Positions 16,695-26,124 of a DNA stretch of 64,000 nt are shown one piece after another. The stretch is from Candidatus Devosia phytovorans (lineage in GTDB: Bacteria > Pseudomonadota > Alphaproteobacteria > Rhizobiales > Devosiaceae). Both the position numbers and the translations under genes were made by a program. Location of the stretch: positions 2,113,001 to 2,177,000 of the forward strand of contig CP119312.1 in the NCBI GenBank assembly GCA_029202405.1, in the 5' to 3' direction. The notes beneath the pieces were generated by a model, which was given only the letters and a program-made list of their open reading frames with translations, made no database searches and had not been told where the DNA came from. Every line of letters begins with the position of its first letter. Positions within the stretch are counted from its first letter, which is position 1.

Positions 16695-19600
16695 TGTCGG
16701 CTGTTGATAACCAGGCCGCGCCCGGCGCCGCCCTGCCCAGTCGCCGCTCGCTGGCCAGCTTTTTCATCGCCCGTCCAGTGTTTGCCATCGTGCTGGCCAT
16801 CGTGACCTCACTGGCTGGTGCAGTCGGCATCTATTCCCTGCCCATTTCGCAATATCCGGAAATCGCGCCGACCACGATCCGCATCGGCGCCACCTATAGC
16901 GGCGCAAGCGCAGAGGCCGTCGAAAACTCGGTGACCACCGTCATCGAGTCCGCCATGACCGGGTTCACCGACCTGCTTTACATGGAGAGCACGTCCAGCA
17001 CCGGCTCGGCTAATGTCACACTGACATTCGGCAGTTCCATCGATCCCGACATCGCCCAGGTGCAGGTGCACAACAAGCTGGCGCTGGTGGAAAGCCGGCT
17101 TCCCGATGCCGTGCAGCAATCGGGCCTGACGGTAAACCGCTCCGGCAGCTCCATCCTGATGATCGGCAATATCATCTCCAATGACAGTCGCTTCAGCTCC
17201 CAGGAGCTTGCCGACATCATGAGTTCAACCGTCGAACCCGTGATCGAGCAAGTCGAGGGTGTCGGTGGCATGCAGTCCTTTGGTTCAGGCTATGCCATGC
17301 GGATCTGGCTCGATCCGCTCTCGCTGGCCCAGTTCAACCTGACGCCAAGCGATGTGAGCTCCGCCATTCAGCAGCAGAATGTGCAGGTTTCGGTCGGTAC
17401 GCTCGGCGCCTCGCCAACCACAGACGGGCAACAACTGCGCGCCACCATCACGGCGCAGACCCAGCTGCAGACAGTGGAGGAATTCGAAAACATCATCCTG
17501 GTCTCTGCCGGAGACGGCGCAAAGGTCCGCCTCGGCGACGTGGCACGGGTCGAACTGGGCCTGGAATCCTATGGTCAGGAATCGACCTACAACGGTGTGC
17601 CGGCAGCGGGATTTGGTGTGCAATTGTCCAGTGGCGCCAATGCAATCAGCACGGCTGAGGGCGTACATGCGGCGATGGATGGGCTCGAAAACGCCCTGCC
17701 CGATGGCGTGGAAGTCGTCTATTCCTACGAAACGACACCCTTCGTCGAACTCTCGATCGAGAAGGTGATCCATACGCTGATCGAAGCGATTGTTCTGGTC
17801 TTCGTCGTGCTGCTGGTGTTCCTGCAGAATTGGCGCGCAACCCTGATCCCGATGATCGCCGTGCCCGTCGTCATGCTCGGCACATTCGGCATTCTCGCGG
17901 CGCTGGGCTATTCGATCAATACGCTCACCATGTTTGCCATGGTGCTGGCCATCGGCCTGCTGGTCGACGACGCCATCGTGGTGGTGGAAAATGTCGAACG
18001 CATCATGGGCGAAGAACATCTGTCGGCCCGTGAGGCGACAGAAAAGTCCATGGGCGAGATCACCGGCGCCGTCATCGGCATCGCTGCGGTGCTGACTGCC
18101 GTCTTCATCCCCATGGCCTTCTTCTCGGGTTCTGTTGGCGTAATCTACCGCCAGTTCTCGGTGACCATCGCTTCGGCCATGATCCTGTCGGCGGTGGTCG
18201 CGCTCGTGCTTACGCCCGCACTTTGTGTGCTGATGCTCAAGCCACATGACCCCGAACGCCCGCGACGCTTCAATCTTTTTGGCTGGTTCAACACGGGCTT
18301 TGGCAAGCTGACTGGCGGCTATGTCAGTTCGGTCGGTTACCTCGTCGTTCGTCCGCTGCGTGTGCTTGTGCTGTTTGTCGCCCTGCTGGGGGGAGCCTAT
18401 TGGCTCTATACCCAGTTGCCGAGCTCCTTCATTCCCGAAGAAGACCAGGGCGTGCTGATGACGATGATCAGTCTGCCTGAGGGCGCCAATGCCGCCCGCA
18501 CCCAAGCAGTTATGGATATTGTCGAGAACTACTATCTTACCGAGGAGGCCGATGCGGTCGAAAGCGTCTTCATGACACTGGGCTTCGGTTTTAGCGGCAG
18601 TGGCGAGAACAGCGCCATGGGCTTCGTGCGGCTCAAGGATTTCAGCGAGCGCACCGATGCCAGCCTGTCGGCTTCGGCAGTGGCACAACGGGCGCTGGTC
18701 TATTTCAACCAGATCCGCGATGCGCAGGTGTTTGCCCTGGCGCCGCCGGCCATCCAGGGTCTTGGACAGTCCAATGGCTTTGAGATGGTGTTGCTCGACC
18801 AGTCCAATGCCGGTTCGGACGCCTTGGGCGAGGCCAGCAATGATCTGGCGGACTTGGCCGAGCAGACCAGCGAAGTGACCAATATTCGTGGCAATTCCGG
18901 GGATCTCGACAGCCAGCTCAAGGTGGTGATCGACCAGGAGCGCGCCGGTGCCTTGGGCATCGACCTGTCTGCGGCCAATGCGGTGCTGAGCACGGCTTTC
19001 TCGGGCAGCAATGTCAACGACTTCATCTATGAGGGCGAGATCAAGCCGGTGATCGTGCAGGGCGATGCGCAATATCGCATGCAGCCACAGGACATCAAAA
19101 GCTGGTTCGCCAAGAACAATGATGGCGAGATGGTTCCCTTCTCCTCGTTTGCCACGACGGAATGGATCCAAGGCTCGGCTTCCCTGTCGCGCTTCAACGG
19201 CACGCCGTCGATTTCGATCAGCGGGTCCAATGCCACCGGCGTGTCGTCGGGCGCTGCCATGGACAAAATGGAAGCACTGGTTGCCGAGATGGATGGCGGC
19301 TACGGTACGGCCTGGTCGGGCCTGTCCTATCAGGAGCGCCTGTCTGGTTCGCAGGCCCTCCTGCTCTATGCCGTCTCGATCCTTGTGGTGTTCCTCTGCC
19401 TTGCCGCTCTCTACGAAAGCTGGCTGATCCCCATTTCGGTGATCCTGGCCGTGCCGGTCGGCGTGGCTGGCGCCCTGCTCGCCGCCTATGTGTTTGGCCA
19501 ATCCAACGACGTCTATTTCAAGGTTGGCCTGCTGACGACAATGGGGCTCACGGCGAAGAACGCGATCCTGATTGTGGAATTCGCACGCGATCTCAAGAAC

Positions 19601-19846
19601 CAGGGCATGTCGGTAATCGACGCCATCATGGGTGCAGCGCGCCTGCGTCTACGGCCCATCGTCATGACCTCGCTCGCTTTCCTGCTTGGCGTCATGCCGC
19701 TGGCCACCGCCAGTGGCGCCGGGTCGGGCGCCCAGAATGCCATCGGCATCGGCGTGATGGGCGGCACAATGGCCGGCACCGTGCTCGGCCTCTTCTTCGT
19801 TCCGGTCTTCTTCGTCCTCATTGGCAGGGCGTGGCGGGAGGCCTGA
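16694..19846 (+). CDS. RND multidrug efflux transporter, HAE-1/AcrB type
   Basis: A 1050-residue inner-membrane proton antiporter, the normal AcrB length. It starts with a cytoplasmic tail and the first membrane helix (FFIARPVFAIVLAIVTSLAG). The proton-relay helix 4 shows AIGLLVDDAIVVVENVER with its two Asp residues, and helix 10 has the corresponding Lys in GLTAKNAILIVEFA. The two large periplasmic porter domains lie at about residues 40-330 and 560-870. It probably exports hydrophobic drugs or detergents with the adaptor encoded upstream and is controlled by the divergent two-component system. Confidence 0.95.
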   Translation: MSAVDNQAAPGAALPSRRSLASFFIARPVFAIVLAIVTSLAGAVGIYSLPISQYPEIAPTTIRIGATYSGASAEAVENSVTTVIESAMTGFTDLLYMESTSSTGSANVTLTFGSSIDPDIAQVQVHNKLALVESRLPDAVQQSGLTVNRSGSSILMIGNIISNDSRFSSQELADIMSSTVEPVIEQVEGVGGMQSFGSGYAMRIWLDPLSLAQFNLTPSDVSSAIQQQNVQVSVGTLGASPTTDGQQLRATITAQTQLQTVEEFENIILVSAGDGAKVRLGDVARVELGLESYGQESTYNGVPAAGFGVQLSSGANAISTAEGVHAAMDGLENALPDGVEVVYSYETTPFVELSIEKVIHTLIEAIVLVFVVLLVFLQNWRATLIPMIAVPVVMLGTFGILAALGYSINTLTMFAMVLAIGLLVDDAIVVVENVERIMGEEHLSAREATEKSMGEITGAVIGIAAVLTAVFIPMAFFSGSVGVIYRQFSVTIASAMILSAVVALVLTPALCVLMLKPHDPERPRRFNLFGWFNTGFGKLTGGYVSSVGYLVVRPLRVLVLFVALLGGAYWLYTQLPSSFIPEEDQGVLMTMISLPEGANAARTQAVMDIVENYYLTEEADAVESVFMTLGFGFSGSGENSAMGFVRLKDFSERTDASLSASAVAQRALVYFNQIRDAQVFALAPPAIQGLGQSNGFEMVLLDQSNAGSDALGEASNDLADLAEQTSEVTNIRGNSGDLDSQLKVVIDQERAGALGIDLSAANAVLSTAFSGSNVNDFIYEGEIKPVIVQGDAQYRMQPQDIKSWFAKNNDGEMVPFSSFATTEWIQGSASLSRFNGTPSISISGSNATGVSSGAAMDKMEALVAEMDGGYGTAWSGLSYQERLSGSQALLLYAVSILVVFLCLAALYESWLIPISVILAVPVGVAGALLAAYVFGQSNDVYFKVGLLTTMGLTAKNAILIVEFARDLKNQGMSVIDAIMGAARLRLRPIVMTSLAFLLGVMPLATASGAGSGAQNAIGIGVMGGTMAGTVLGLFFVPVFFVLIGRAWREA

Positions 19847-19852
19847 ACGATC

Positions 19853-19887
19853 GGACCGGGGCGGGTTTGAGCGCTCCACCCCGGTCC
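19853..19887. terminator. Hairpin between convergent RND and CoA-transferase genes
   Basis: GGACCGGGG (19853-19861) pairs with CCCCGGTCC (19879-19887). It lies 7 bases after the RND stop and about 90 bases from the end of the convergent CoA-transferase gene. There is no T-run, so it may act as a weak bidirectional terminator or only as a 3'-end stabiliser. Confidence 0.45.
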
Positions 19888-19977
19888 AACCATTCACCGC
19901 CATCTAGACGGCTGGACGGTCTGGAAAAAATGGTCTCGCTGACCGGACGGGCCACTGCATTTTTGACCGGCAAACTC

Positions 19978-21489
19978 TCATGATTGGCGAAGCATTGTGC
20001 CGGTGTCCAGGCGGCGCTGGTGCCAGCTGAATGCTTCCTCGAGCAGGTGTGGGGTATGGCCACCGCGCTGGCAGGCACGTTTGAAATAATCGCCACTCTG
20101 GTCCCGATAGAGCGGGTGAACGCAGTTGTCGATGATGGCGCGGGCGCGTTCGCGCGGCGCCAGTTCCCGCAGGTCGGCAAGGCCGCATTCGGTGACGATG
20201 ATGTCGACGTCATGCTCGGTATGGTCGACATGGCTGACCATTGGCACGATGGAAGAAATGGCACCTTGCTTGGCCAATGACTTGGTGACGAAGATGGACA
20301 GGTAGGCATTGCGGGCGAAATCGCCGGAGCCACCGATGCCGTTCATCATATGCGTGCCGTTGACATGGGTCGAATTGACGTTGCCGTAGATGTCGACCTC
20401 CAGCGCCGTGTTGATGGCGATAATGCCAAGGCGGCGAACGACTTCGGGATGATTGCTCATCTCCTGCGGGCGCAGCACCAGGCGGTCCTTGTACTGAGCG
20501 AGCCGTGGAAAGACGCGGGCGGCACAAGCGGCGCCGAGCGTGATCGACGAGGCGGAGGCAAAGACCAGCTTGCCGGCATCGAAGAGGTCAAATGTCGAGT
20601 CCTGCAGCACTTCGGAATACATCTTGAGATGGTGGAATGGCCCGTCCGCGAGGCCGGCAAGAACGGCGTTGGCAATGGAGCCTATGCCAGCCTGCAGGGG
20701 CTGGAGGGTCATGTCGAGACGGCCCTTGGCCACCTCCCCTTCCAAAAAAGCGATCAGCCGACCGGCGATGGCAGCAGTATCGGCATCAGGCGGCTCGACG
20801 CTGGAGGCGCTGTCCTCGGTGTGGGTGATGACAATGGCTTCGATCTTGTCCGGGTCGATCGAGACATAGGGGAAGCCGATGCGGCTCTCGCAGGACACGA
20901 TCGGGATGGGTGAGCGGGTGGGTCGTTTGGAGGGGAAATAGACGTCGTGCAGCCCTTCCAGTTCGAGCGGCTGGGACAGGTTGATCTCGACGATTATCTT
21001 CTTGGCAAGAACGGAGAAACTGGCTGAATTACCGACCGATGTGGTGGGTACGATGCCGCCCAACTCGGTGATGGCGGCAGCCTCGACGATGGCGTAATCG
21101 AGTGGCCCGAGCTGGCCAGAGCGGATGTGCTCGACGGTCTCGCTCAGGTGCTGGTCGATGAACATGACCTCGCCGCGATTGATGGCGGCGCGCAGGGTGG
21201 CATCTGCCTGAAACGGCATGCGGCGGGCCAGGATGCCGGCTTCGGTGAGGATGCGGTCGACGTCGTGGCCCAGCGAGGCGCCGGTGATCAGGGTGATCCT
21301 GAACGGGTCGGTAGCGGCTCGTTCGGCCATGGCGAGGGGGACGGCCTTGGCGTCGCCGGCCTTGGTGAAGCCGCTCATGCCGACGACCATGCCGTCGGCC
21401 AGGCGATCTGCCGCTTGGCGAGGGGTCATGATCCGTTCGAGCAATTCGGGACGGCGGATTCTCCTGGCCAGCTCATTTTTGTCAAGCAT
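19978..21489 (-). CDS. Acetyl-CoA hydrolase/transferase family (succinyl-CoA:acetate CoA-transferase type)
   Basis: A 503-residue class I CoA-transferase of the Ach1/AarC group. Diagnostic stretches are INTALEVDIYGNVNSTHV with the catalytic Glu, MMNGIGGSGDFARNAYLS (the G[IV]GGSGDF CoA site), and HTEHDVDIIVTECGLADLRE. It would move CoA between succinyl-CoA and acetate (or hydrolyse acetyl-CoA) in the cytoplasm. The start region is 64 bases from the centre of an FNR/FixK box that is shared with the divergent fnr gene. An oxygen-dependent role in acetate or succinyl-CoA balance is therefore likely. Confidence 0.9.
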   Translation of the reverse strand: MLDKNELARRIRRPELLERIMTPRQAADRLADGMVVGMSGFTKAGDAKAVPLAMAERAATDPFRITLITGASLGHDVDRILTEAGILARRMPFQADATLRAAINRGEVMFIDQHLSETVEHIRSGQLGPLDYAIVEAAAITELGGIVPTTSVGNSASFSVLAKKIIVEINLSQPLELEGLHDVYFPSKRPTRSPIPIVSCESRIGFPYVSIDPDKIEAIVITHTEDSASSVEPPDADTAAIAGRLIAFLEGEVAKGRLDMTLQPLQAGIGSIANAVLAGLADGPFHHLKMYSEVLQDSTFDLFDAGKLVFASASSITLGAACAARVFPRLAQYKDRLVLRPQEMSNHPEVVRRLGIIAINTALEVDIYGNVNSTHVNGTHMMNGIGGSGDFARNAYLSIFVTKSLAKQGAISSIVPMVSHVDHTEHDVDIIVTECGLADLRELAPRERARAIIDNCVHPLYRDQSGDYFKRACQRGGHTPHLLEEAFSWHQRRLDTGTMLRQS

Positions 21490-21546
21490 TGCAATACCTT
21501 GGTCGGCGTTTCGTGGTCCATTTTGGGCGAATGGCGTGCGATTTCC

Positions 21547-21560
21547 TTGACTTGGGTCAA
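21547..21560. promoter_or_regulatory. FNR/FixK box between CoA-transferase and fnr genes
   Basis: TTGAC-TTGG-GTCAA matches the FNR/FixK consensus TTGAT-N4-ATCAA with one change per half, keeping perfect dyad symmetry. Its centre is 66 bases from the fnr start and 64 bases from the CoA-transferase start, compatible with class II activation or autorepression of either divergent promoter. Confidence 0.85.
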
Positions 21561-21619
21561 TCGATTCCGCCTTCGCCCGAGCTAGTGATCGTCTGTCCCC
21601 GGCACGATCAGGAGCGAGA

Positions 21620-22339
21620 ATGAGCGGTGATCTGCAGTATGAGGATGAACCTCGCTCCTGTCGCCAGTGCAGCGTCCGGCATCATGGAATTTGTGGCGCG
21701 CTGAATGGGCAACAGCTGACCTTGCTGTCCCGGAATACGCGGCATAGCCGGCATGAGCCAGGCGCCGAGCTGTTCGGGGACGAGACGGAAATTACCAGCT
21801 ACGCCAATGTGATAAGCGGCGTCATCAAGCTGATGAAGGTGCTTGAGGATGGCCGCCAGCAGGTGGTCGGGCTGAAATTTGCCAATGATTTCATCGGGCG
21901 GATCCATGCCCGGTCGAATGCGATGTCGGCCGAGGCGGCGTCGGAGGTGGAGCTTTGCCTGGTGCCGCGGCAAATTATTGAGACGCTGCTGGAGGATAGC
22001 CGTCAGTTGGAGCGGCATTTGATGAAGGAAGCGCTGCGCGAGCTGGACGAGGCGCGGGAATGGATGGTGACGCTGGGGCGGAAGTCGGCGGCGGAGCGGG
22101 TTGCCAGTTTCCTCTATCTTATTGCCCTGCATCAAAATCCTGATCTTGGGCCGGCGCAGAATGCGATCGAATATGACCTGCCGCTGACCCGCAGCGACAT
22201 GGCGGATTTTCTGGGACTGTCGATCGAGACGGTGTCGCGGCAGCTGACGGAATTGCGGCGGCTGGAGGTGGTTGTCATCCGCAACAAACGCCATGTGATC
22301 ATCCCCGATACGGGGCGGCTACGGCGCCGAAGCGGTTGA
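21620..22339 (+). CDS. fnr: Oxygen-sensing FNR-type transcriptional regulator
   Basis: A 239-residue Crp/Fnr-family protein. The N-terminus carries Cys14, Cys17 and Cys25 (CRQCSVRHHGIC), and Cys113 (EVELCLVPR) can complete a four-cysteine set for a [4Fe-4S] cluster, as in FNR and FnrN/FnrL. A cyclic-nucleotide-like beta-roll and a long dimer helix follow. The HTH ends in LSIETVSRQLTELRR with the E--SR residues that read TTGA half-sites. It would dimerise and bind DNA only when oxygen is low. A matching box upstream suggests autoregulation, and boxes before hemN, ccoG, ccoN and the pseudoazurin gene are probable targets. Confidence 0.93.
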   Translation: MSGDLQYEDEPRSCRQCSVRHHGICGALNGQQLTLLSRNTRHSRHEPGAELFGDETEITSYANVISGVIKLMKVLEDGRQQVVGLKFANDFIGRIHARSNAMSAEAASEVELCLVPRQIIETLLEDSRQLERHLMKEALRELDEAREWMVTLGRKSAAERVASFLYLIALHQNPDLGPAQNAIEYDLPLTRSDMADFLGLSIETVSRQLTELRRLEVVVIRNKRHVIIPDTGRLRRRSG

Positions 22340-22349
22340 TGAGGCTCAA

Positions 22350-22385
22350 GAAAAATTCATCATACAAATCATTAACTTGTATGAT
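22350..22385 (-). terminator. Rho-independent terminator of hemN
   Basis: ATCATACAA (22359-22367) pairs perfectly with TTGTATGAT (22377-22385). On the minus strand it is followed by a short T-rich stretch (ATTTTTC). The stem begins at the last base of the hemN stop codon, and the structure may also stop transcription of the convergent fnr gene. Confidence 0.7.
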
Positions 22386-23731
22386 CACACGGCCCTGGAA
22401 TAGCGTGCCGGACCCAACTGCAGGTAGGCGTCCAAGCATGCTGCAAGACTTCTGACAAAGCTCCGGCGATTTTCCGGCACGTCCAGCCGTTGCCCATGAA
22501 TCACGGCGATGTGGTTGGGGTCGTCGGCCACGGCCGCGATGGCGTCGTCGATGACCGGCTCTGCGTCCGCACCGAACTTGTTGCGCAGGTCGTCGAAGTC
22601 GAGCGCGAAATCGCAGAGCAGTCTTTCGATGGCATAGGCACGAACGCGATCGTCATCGGTGAGAGCAACACCCTTCTCGACAGCGCCGCGACCGTCGAGC
22701 GCGCGACGCATGTATTCGTGGGTCGAGACGACATTCTGGATATAGCCCTGGGGCAGACGACCGATGGCGGAGGCACCGAGGCCGATGAGGGCGGCGTGGC
22801 TGTCGACGGTATAGCCCTGGAAGTTGCGGTGCAGTCTGCCAGTGCGGCTGGCGTGGGCGAGGCTGTCGTGTGGCAGGGCGAAATGGTCGAAGCCGATACG
22901 CTCATAGCCCTGGGCGACGAGTTCGGCGGCGGCGGCCTGGCTCTGGCGGAAGCGCTCGAGCGCATCGGGCAGCGAAGCCACGTCGATCATGCCCTGGTGT
23001 TTCTTCATCCAGGGGACGTGGGCGTAGCCGAACAGGGCGATGCGCTCGGGGCGCAGGGAAGCGACTTGGCGGGCGGTGTTGACGGCCCCTTCGAGCGTCT
23101 GGTGCGGCAGGCCGTAGAGCATGTCGATGTTGAGCGAGGTGACGCCCACCGCGCGCACGGATTGTACGACATGGCGGGTCTGTTCGAAGGTCTGGATGCG
23201 GTTGATGGCCTGCTGCACCCTGGGATCGAAATCCTGCACGCCGATGCTGGCGCGGTTGAGACCGGCGGCGGCCCAGGCGGCATATTTGTGGTCGCTCATG
23301 TCATTGGGGTCGAGCTCGACGCTGAAGGTCACCTGCTCGGCGAAGTTGAAGGCCTCGTGCAGCATTTCGGTGGTGCGGGCGATATCTTGCGCCGACATGA
23401 GCGAGGGCGAGCCACCGCCCCAATGGACCGCGGTGACCGGGCGGTTACCGACGGCGGCGCCGATGGTGCGGATCTCGGCAGCCATGGCTTCGAGATAGAC
23501 GGTGATCGGGGAGTAGCGGTTGGTCTGCTTGGTGTGGCAGCCGCAGAACCAGCAGAGCCGATCGCAGAAAGGCAGATGGAGATAAAGGGAAACCTCAGCA
23601 TCTTCAGCTAGTTCGCCCAGCCAGGTCAGATATTGATTCTGGCCGATGCCGGTGTGGAAATGGGGTGCGGTGGGATAGCTGGTATAGCGTGGGACCGGCC
23701 TGGTCAGCTTAATGGCAATATCTTCACTCAT
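22385..23731 (-). CDS. hemN: Oxygen-independent coproporphyrinogen III dehydrogenase
   Basis: A radical-SAM enzyme of 448 residues. The cluster-binding motif is CDRLCWFCGC (Cys56, Cys60, Cys63), followed by VHWGGGSPS, the SAM-binding GGGTP-like loop, and the HemN-typical RYTSYPTAP start and FDHFALPHDSLA segment. It converts coproporphyrinogen III to protoporphyrinogen IX without oxygen and so supplies haem for the cbb3 oxidase when oxygen is scarce. ATG 23731 has GGGAT at usable spacing; an in-frame ATG three codons upstream (23740) is possible. An FNR/FixK box is centred 62 bases upstream of the start. Confidence 0.95.
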   Translation of the reverse strand: MSEDIAIKLTRPVPRYTSYPTAPHFHTGIGQNQYLTWLGELAEDAEVSLYLHLPFCDRLCWFCGCHTKQTNRYSPITVYLEAMAAEIRTIGAAVGNRPVTAVHWGGGSPSLMSAQDIARTTEMLHEAFNFAEQVTFSVELDPNDMSDHKYAAWAAAGLNRASIGVQDFDPRVQQAINRIQTFEQTRHVVQSVRAVGVTSLNIDMLYGLPHQTLEGAVNTARQVASLRPERIALFGYAHVPWMKKHQGMIDVASLPDALERFRQSQAAAAELVAQGYERIGFDHFALPHDSLAHASRTGRLHRNFQGYTVDSHAALIGLGASAIGRLPQGYIQNVVSTHEYMRRALDGRGAVEKGVALTDDDRVRAYAIERLLCDFALDFDDLRNKFGADAEPVIDDAIAAVADDPNHIAVIHGQRLDVPENRRSFVRSLAACLDAYLQLGPARYSRAV

Positions 23732-23786
23732 GGCGCGCATCCCGGATTTCGATCATTCCATCTAGGATGATCGGCCGGGAAGAACT

Positions 23787-23800
23787 TTGACCCCGATCAA
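23787..23800. promoter_or_regulatory. FNR/FixK box upstream of hemN
   Basis: TTGAC-CCCG-ATCAA, with one base off the full consensus. It lies between the hemN start and the end of ccoS (stop at 23804) and is positioned for activation of hemN. Confidence 0.85.
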
Positions 23801-23803
23801 ATG

Positions 23804-23950
23804 TCAGGGCTTGTCGTCATCGAGCAGGATGCGCTGGGCGGCGCCTTCGATGTCGTCGTATTGCCCTGCCCGCACGGCCCAGAAGAAGCCGGCAAGCGCC
23901 AGACCGCCGAGGCCCATGGCCGACAGGATCAGAACGACAAGACCACTCAT
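23804..23950 (-). CDS. ccoS: cbb3-type oxidase assembly protein CcoS
   Basis: A 48-residue protein (begins MSGLVVLILSAMGLGGLALA, ends ILLDDDKP). One membrane helix spans about residues 3-25, followed by FFWAVRAGQYDDIEGAAQRI, the hallmark stretch of CcoS/FixS. It is needed for cofactor insertion into cbb3 oxidase in the inner membrane. Its ATG overlaps the ccoI stop by four bases (ATGA), completing the ccoGHIS order. Confidence 0.93.
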   Translation of the reverse strand: MSGLVVLILSAMGLGGLALAGFFWAVRAGQYDDIEGAAQRILLDDDKP

Positions 23951-26124
23951 TTTGCCAATCTACTTAGTTGGGGCCCCGGCGCGAGACGGAGGCGCAGGGC
24001 GTTGAGAACGACGATCAGGGAAGAGGAGGACATGGCGATGGCCGCCAGCAGGGGCGTCATGTAGCCAAGCGCCGCCAGTGGCAGCATGACGACGTTGTAG
24101 AGCACCGACAGCGCCAGGTTCTGCCGCACCAGGGCGTCGGCCCGACGGGCCAGCCACAGGGCGAAGGGTATGCCGGCCAGACGGTCGTTGGTCAGGACGA
24201 AATCGGCGGCGGCGCGGCCGACGTCGGCTGCAGCCGCGGGGGCGAAGGACACATCGGCGGCGCGCAGGGCAATGGCGTCATTGATCCCGTCGCCCACCAT
24301 GGCCACTGCGCCCTGTTCGCGCAGTTCGGCAATGGCATCGCTCTTGGCCTGGGGCGAGAGGGCAAAGCGGGCGGCGATATTGCCCAGGCGGGCCGCTACG
24401 CGCTGGACGCTGCCGCGCCGGTCGCCTGAGAGCAGCACGAGGCCGACCTGCTGGGACTTGAGCCGGGCAATGGTCTGGGGGGCGTCAGGCCGCAGGTCAT
24501 CTGCGAAATCGAAGGCCGCCACGGGCGCCCCGTCCTGGGCGAGCCAGACCCGGCTCCCCTCGCCTGCCCCATCATCCTCGGCACCACAGAAGCCGGCGCT
24601 GCCGAGGCGCCAGAAGGATGTGCCGATGCGGGCCTCGACACCCGATCCGGGGACCTCGTGGCAATCGGCGTGGAGTTCACCCGCTGCCGAAGCGGCCAGC
24701 GCTTTCGAGAGGGGATGAGTGCTGGCGGCACCGATGACGGCCGCGACCTGCAGCAGGTCGGGGTTGCCGAAGGACTGACCGACCAGAATGGGCCTGCCCG
24801 TGGTCAGTGTGCCGGTCTTGTCGAAGGCCACGGTGCGGACGGTGGCAAGACGCTCGAGGGCCGCGCCGTCCTTCATCAGCACGCCCCTGAAAAAGAGGCG
24901 GCCGGCGGCCACGACATGGACAATCGGCACAGCCAGGGCCAAGGCGCAGGGACAGGTGACGATGAGCACGGCAACGGCATTGATCAGCGAGAGGCGCCAG
25001 CCGGCGCCAAGGAAGAGCCAGATCAGGAAGGTGAGCAGCGCCGCGAGATGGATCATGGGCGCATAGAGATCGGCGGCACGGTCAGCGATGCGGCGATAGC
25101 GGGTGCGCGTGGTCTCGACTGCTTCCATGAGCGCCGCGGTGCGGGAAAGATAGGAGTCCGCAGCGGGCTTTGCGGCAAGAACCTTGAGCGGACGATCAAG
25201 CACCATTGCGCCCGCAGGCAGTTGTTCGCCGGGCAGAGTTTCGTGCGGCATGGATTCGCCATTGACCAGCGACAGGTCGACCGCTCCTGCCTGGGACAGA
25301 ACCTGACAATCGACCGGCGCGCGGTCACCGGAACGCAGCAAAAGGCACATGCCGGGCTCAATCTCGTCGAGGCGAACAAAGGCCAGCGTGCCGTCGTCGA
25401 GGAGGCGCTGAGCCCCGCGCGGCGCGAGGCGCGCCAGGTTGGATGCGGCATGGCGCGCCTGACCGCGCATGACATGATCCAGCGTCCGGCCGATCAGCAG
25501 GAAGAACAGCAGCATGGTCGAGGCGTCGAAATAGGCATGCTCGCCACCGAGCCGCGTTTCGAGCAGGCTGATGGCCGTGGTGGCGATCAGGGCGATGGCG
25601 ATCGGCACATCCATATTGGCACGCCAGACGCGCAGGGCAGACCAGGCCGGACGGAAGAAGGGGCGACCGGCATAGGCGACGGCGGGCACGGCGACGAGTG
25701 CCGAGATCCAGTAGAAGAGGGTTCGCGCCTCACCCTCGACGCCGGTCCAGATCGCCTCGGAGAAGAACATGACATGGAGCGTGGCGAAGCCGGAGACTAC
25801 GAGACTGTAGACAAGCTCGCGCAGCACCGGATCGCGGTCGTCGAGATCCTGGGGATCAATCGGATGGTTGCGATAACCGCTTCTGACCACGGCATCGGGA
25901 AAGGCCACAAAGTCGGCCTCGCGGTCGAAATCGATCTGGACGCGCCGCTTGCCGAGATTGACGCGGGCAAGGCGCACACCCGGCAGAGCGTTCAGCGCGC
26001 CTTCGATGGCCTGGATACAAGTGGCGCAGTAGGCGTCGGGGACGGCGAGATTGAGCCGGCGGGCGCCATCGGGCCCGGCCTGGATGAATTCGAGCAGCTC
26101 CCCCTGCGCGGTCGCCGGGGTCAT
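23947..26124 (-). CDS. ccoI: Copper-exporting P-type ATPase for cbb3 oxidase assembly (CcoI/FixI)
   Basis: A 725-residue P1B ATPase. The N-terminal metal-binding domain has CATC (Cys33, Cys36). The membrane CPC motif (ivTCPCALALAVP) lies near residue 391, the phosphorylation motif DKTGTLT near 434, the HP motif in ASTHPLSKAL and the hinge MVGDGINDA near the C-terminus. It pumps copper to the periplasmic side for the haem-copper centre. ATG 26124 overlaps the ccoH stop by four bases; a longer frame upstream has no support. It is part of the translationally coupled ccoG-ccoH-ccoI-ccoS string. Confidence 0.95.
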   Translation of the reverse strand: MTPATAQGELLEFIQAGPDGARRLNLAVPDAYCATCIQAIEGALNALPGVRLARVNLGKRRVQIDFDREADFVAFPDAVVRSGYRNHPIDPQDLDDRDPVLRELVYSLVVSGFATLHVMFFSEAIWTGVEGEARTLFYWISALVAVPAVAYAGRPFFRPAWSALRVWRANMDVPIAIALIATTAISLLETRLGGEHAYFDASTMLLFFLLIGRTLDHVMRGQARHAASNLARLAPRGAQRLLDDGTLAFVRLDEIEPGMCLLLRSGDRAPVDCQVLSQAGAVDLSLVNGESMPHETLPGEQLPAGAMVLDRPLKVLAAKPAADSYLSRTAALMEAVETTRTRYRRIADRAADLYAPMIHLAALLTFLIWLFLGAGWRLSLINAVAVLIVTCPCALALAVPIVHVVAAGRLFFRGVLMKDGAALERLATVRTVAFDKTGTLTTGRPILVGQSFGNPDLLQVAAVIGAASTHPLSKALAASAAGELHADCHEVPGSGVEARIGTSFWRLGSAGFCGAEDDGAGEGSRVWLAQDGAPVAAFDFADDLRPDAPQTIARLKSQQVGLVLLSGDRRGSVQRVAARLGNIAARFALSPQAKSDAIAELREQGAVAMVGDGINDAIALRAADVSFAPAAAADVGRAAADFVLTNDRLAGIPFALWLARRADALVRQNLALSVLYNVVMLPLAALGYMTPLLAAIAMSSSSLIVVLNALRLRLAPGPQLSRLAK

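Noticed and set aside
17285..19501. 738-codon open frame opposite the RND pump gene
   Set aside because: It is exactly antisense to a well-supported gene, has a composition rich in His, Gln and Arg typical of GC-rich shadow frames, and shows no domain motif.
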